A stretch of DNA of 6,128 bases from Fimbriimonadales bacterium (lineage in GTDB: Bacteria > Armatimonadota > Fimbriimonadia > Fimbriimonadales > GBS-DC): NCBI GenBank assembly GCA_025060055.1, contig JANXCK010000162.1, forward strand, positions 1 through 6,128, given 5' to 3'. Below the pieces are notes generated by a model that was not told the DNA's origin, made no database searches, and was given only the letters and a program-made list of their open reading frames with translations. Shown in pieces: positions 5,483 to 6,128 of this stretch (position 1 is its first letter; every line of letters begins with the position of its first letter). Made by a program: the position numbers and the translations under genes.

Positions 5483-6100
5483 TCATCGTCGATATAGAGA
5501 GTCGTCCTGCGGCGTCCACACGCCCAGCTGCTCTAAGCGCGTCGCCAAAGTCGCCAGCGGGAGACCGACCACATTGAAGTAGCAGCCCTGCACCTTTTCG
5601 ATGAGCAGCGCGCCATACTCTTGAATGCCGTACGCGCCCGCTTTGTCAAACGGCTCCCCTGTGGCGATGTACCAGCGGATCCACGCATCGCTGAGAGGGC
5701 GGAAAGTCACGCGCGAGCGGGGGGCATCCAGTATGGTTTGCACGGTCTGCCCGCCACGACGCAGCAGCAAGCACAGCGCGGTGATGACGGTATGCGTGCG
5801 CCCCGACAGCAGGCGTAGCATCTCGAACGCCTCGCGTTCGTCAGCGGGCTTGCCCAGCACGCGCTGGTCAATCACCACGAGCGTATCGGCAGCGATGATG
5901 AGCGCGTTCTCGTAGTACGGCGCGACCGCTTCCGCTTTAGCGCGTGCCAGCTGTTTGCCCAGCGCCGCAGGGCGCGCCGTGCATTCTGGCAATCGCTCTT
6001 CAATCTGCGCAGGGTGAACCTCAAAAGGCGTGCCAAATAGCCGCATCAGCGATTGTCGACGCGGCGACTGCGACGCCAACACCCAGCGCAGGTTCTGCAT
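5483..6100 (-). CDS. maf: Maf-like nucleoside triphosphate pyrophosphatase (YhdE type)
   Basis: Cytosolic house-cleaning enzyme that hydrolyses non-canonical or excess nucleoside triphosphates to monophosphates plus pyrophosphate. In the YhdE subgroup the known substrates are dTTP, UTP and modified pyrimidine nucleotides. The 205-aa product has the N-terminal LASQSPRRQSLM phosphate-binding motif (8-19, with S12 and R14-R15), IIAADTLVVIDQRVLGKP with D72 as probable catalytic acid, DKAGAYGIQ (152-160), and GCYFNVVGLPL near the C-terminus. The KAGAYGIQ signature points to YhdE rather than the YceF subgroup. Length is normal and all key motifs are intact. The ATG at 6100 puts the SxRR motif at the expected place. 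The nearest GGAGG is 15 bases upstream, too far for an ideal ribosome binding site, so initiation may rely on coupling to a gene beyond the window. It is convergent with the Nif3-ANTAR group. Confidence 0.93.
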   Translation of the reverse strand: MQNLRWVLASQSPRRQSLMRLFGTPFEVHPAQIEERLPECTARPAALGKQLARAKAEAVAPYYENALIIAADTLVVIDQRVLGKPADEREAFEMLRLLSGRTHTVITALCLLLRRGGQTVQTILDAPRSRVTFRPLSDAWIRWYIATGEPFDKAGAYGIQEYGALLIEKVQGCYFNVVGLPLATLATRLEQLGVWTPQDDSLYRR

Positions 6101-6128
6101 CTCAGTCTACGCTCGCCTCCAGGAAACT

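Noticed and set aside
6102..6128. End of a further minus-strand gene upstream of maf (SFLEASVD then TGA)
   Set aside because: Only nine codons are visible, and a second frame also closes with TAG in the same stretch, so no gene can be supported.

Overview
The window is a GC-rich, gene-dense stretch of bacterial chromosome with no tRNA, rRNA, CRISPR array or insertion sequence that I can see. The most telling gene for taxonomy is a secreted HAF-repeat protein ending in a dockerin-like pair of calcium loops. This architecture is familiar from Armatimonadota (Fimbriimonadales-like) and related environmental lineages, so I lean that way. This is an inference from one protein's style, not a phylogenetic result.

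Layout. Positions 1-3373 hold three minus-strand genes read right to left: tenA (thiaminase II / aminopyrimidine aminohydrolase, 3373-2711), the HAF-repeat/dockerin protein (2632-1424), and an sthA-like pyridine nucleotide transhydrogenase (1402 to beyond position 1). The sthA-like gene runs off the window edge just before its stop. The tenA-HAF gap holds two perfect tandem hairpins. The HAF-sthA gap is only 21 bp, so these two are probably co-transcribed.

A 70-bp divergent gap (3374-3443) separates tenA from a plus-strand pair. The first is a Nif3/YqfO-type dinuclear-metal protein with the PII-like insert (3444-4535). The second is an ANTAR-type response regulator (4532-5122), translationally coupled to it by an ATGA overlap. 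Downstream is what looks like a degraded SUKH (SMI1/KNR4-like) gene (5160-5469). It lacks the N-terminal half of its domain and is frameshifted at an A6 run. A perfect 10-bp-stem hairpin (5419-5442) lies in its tail. A convergent maf gene (6100-5483, minus) closes the window.

The genes do not form one pathway. They are mostly housekeeping or salvage functions: thiamine pyrimidine salvage, NAD(P)H balance, nucleotide-pool sanitation and a metal-dependent Nif3 protein, with one RNA-level regulator and one secreted protein among them. I found no convincing new defence or mobile system. The points most worth a second look are the Nif3-ANTAR coupling, the hairpin elements in two intergenic regions, the frameshifted SUKH remnant, and the seven-repeat HAF/dockerin protein.
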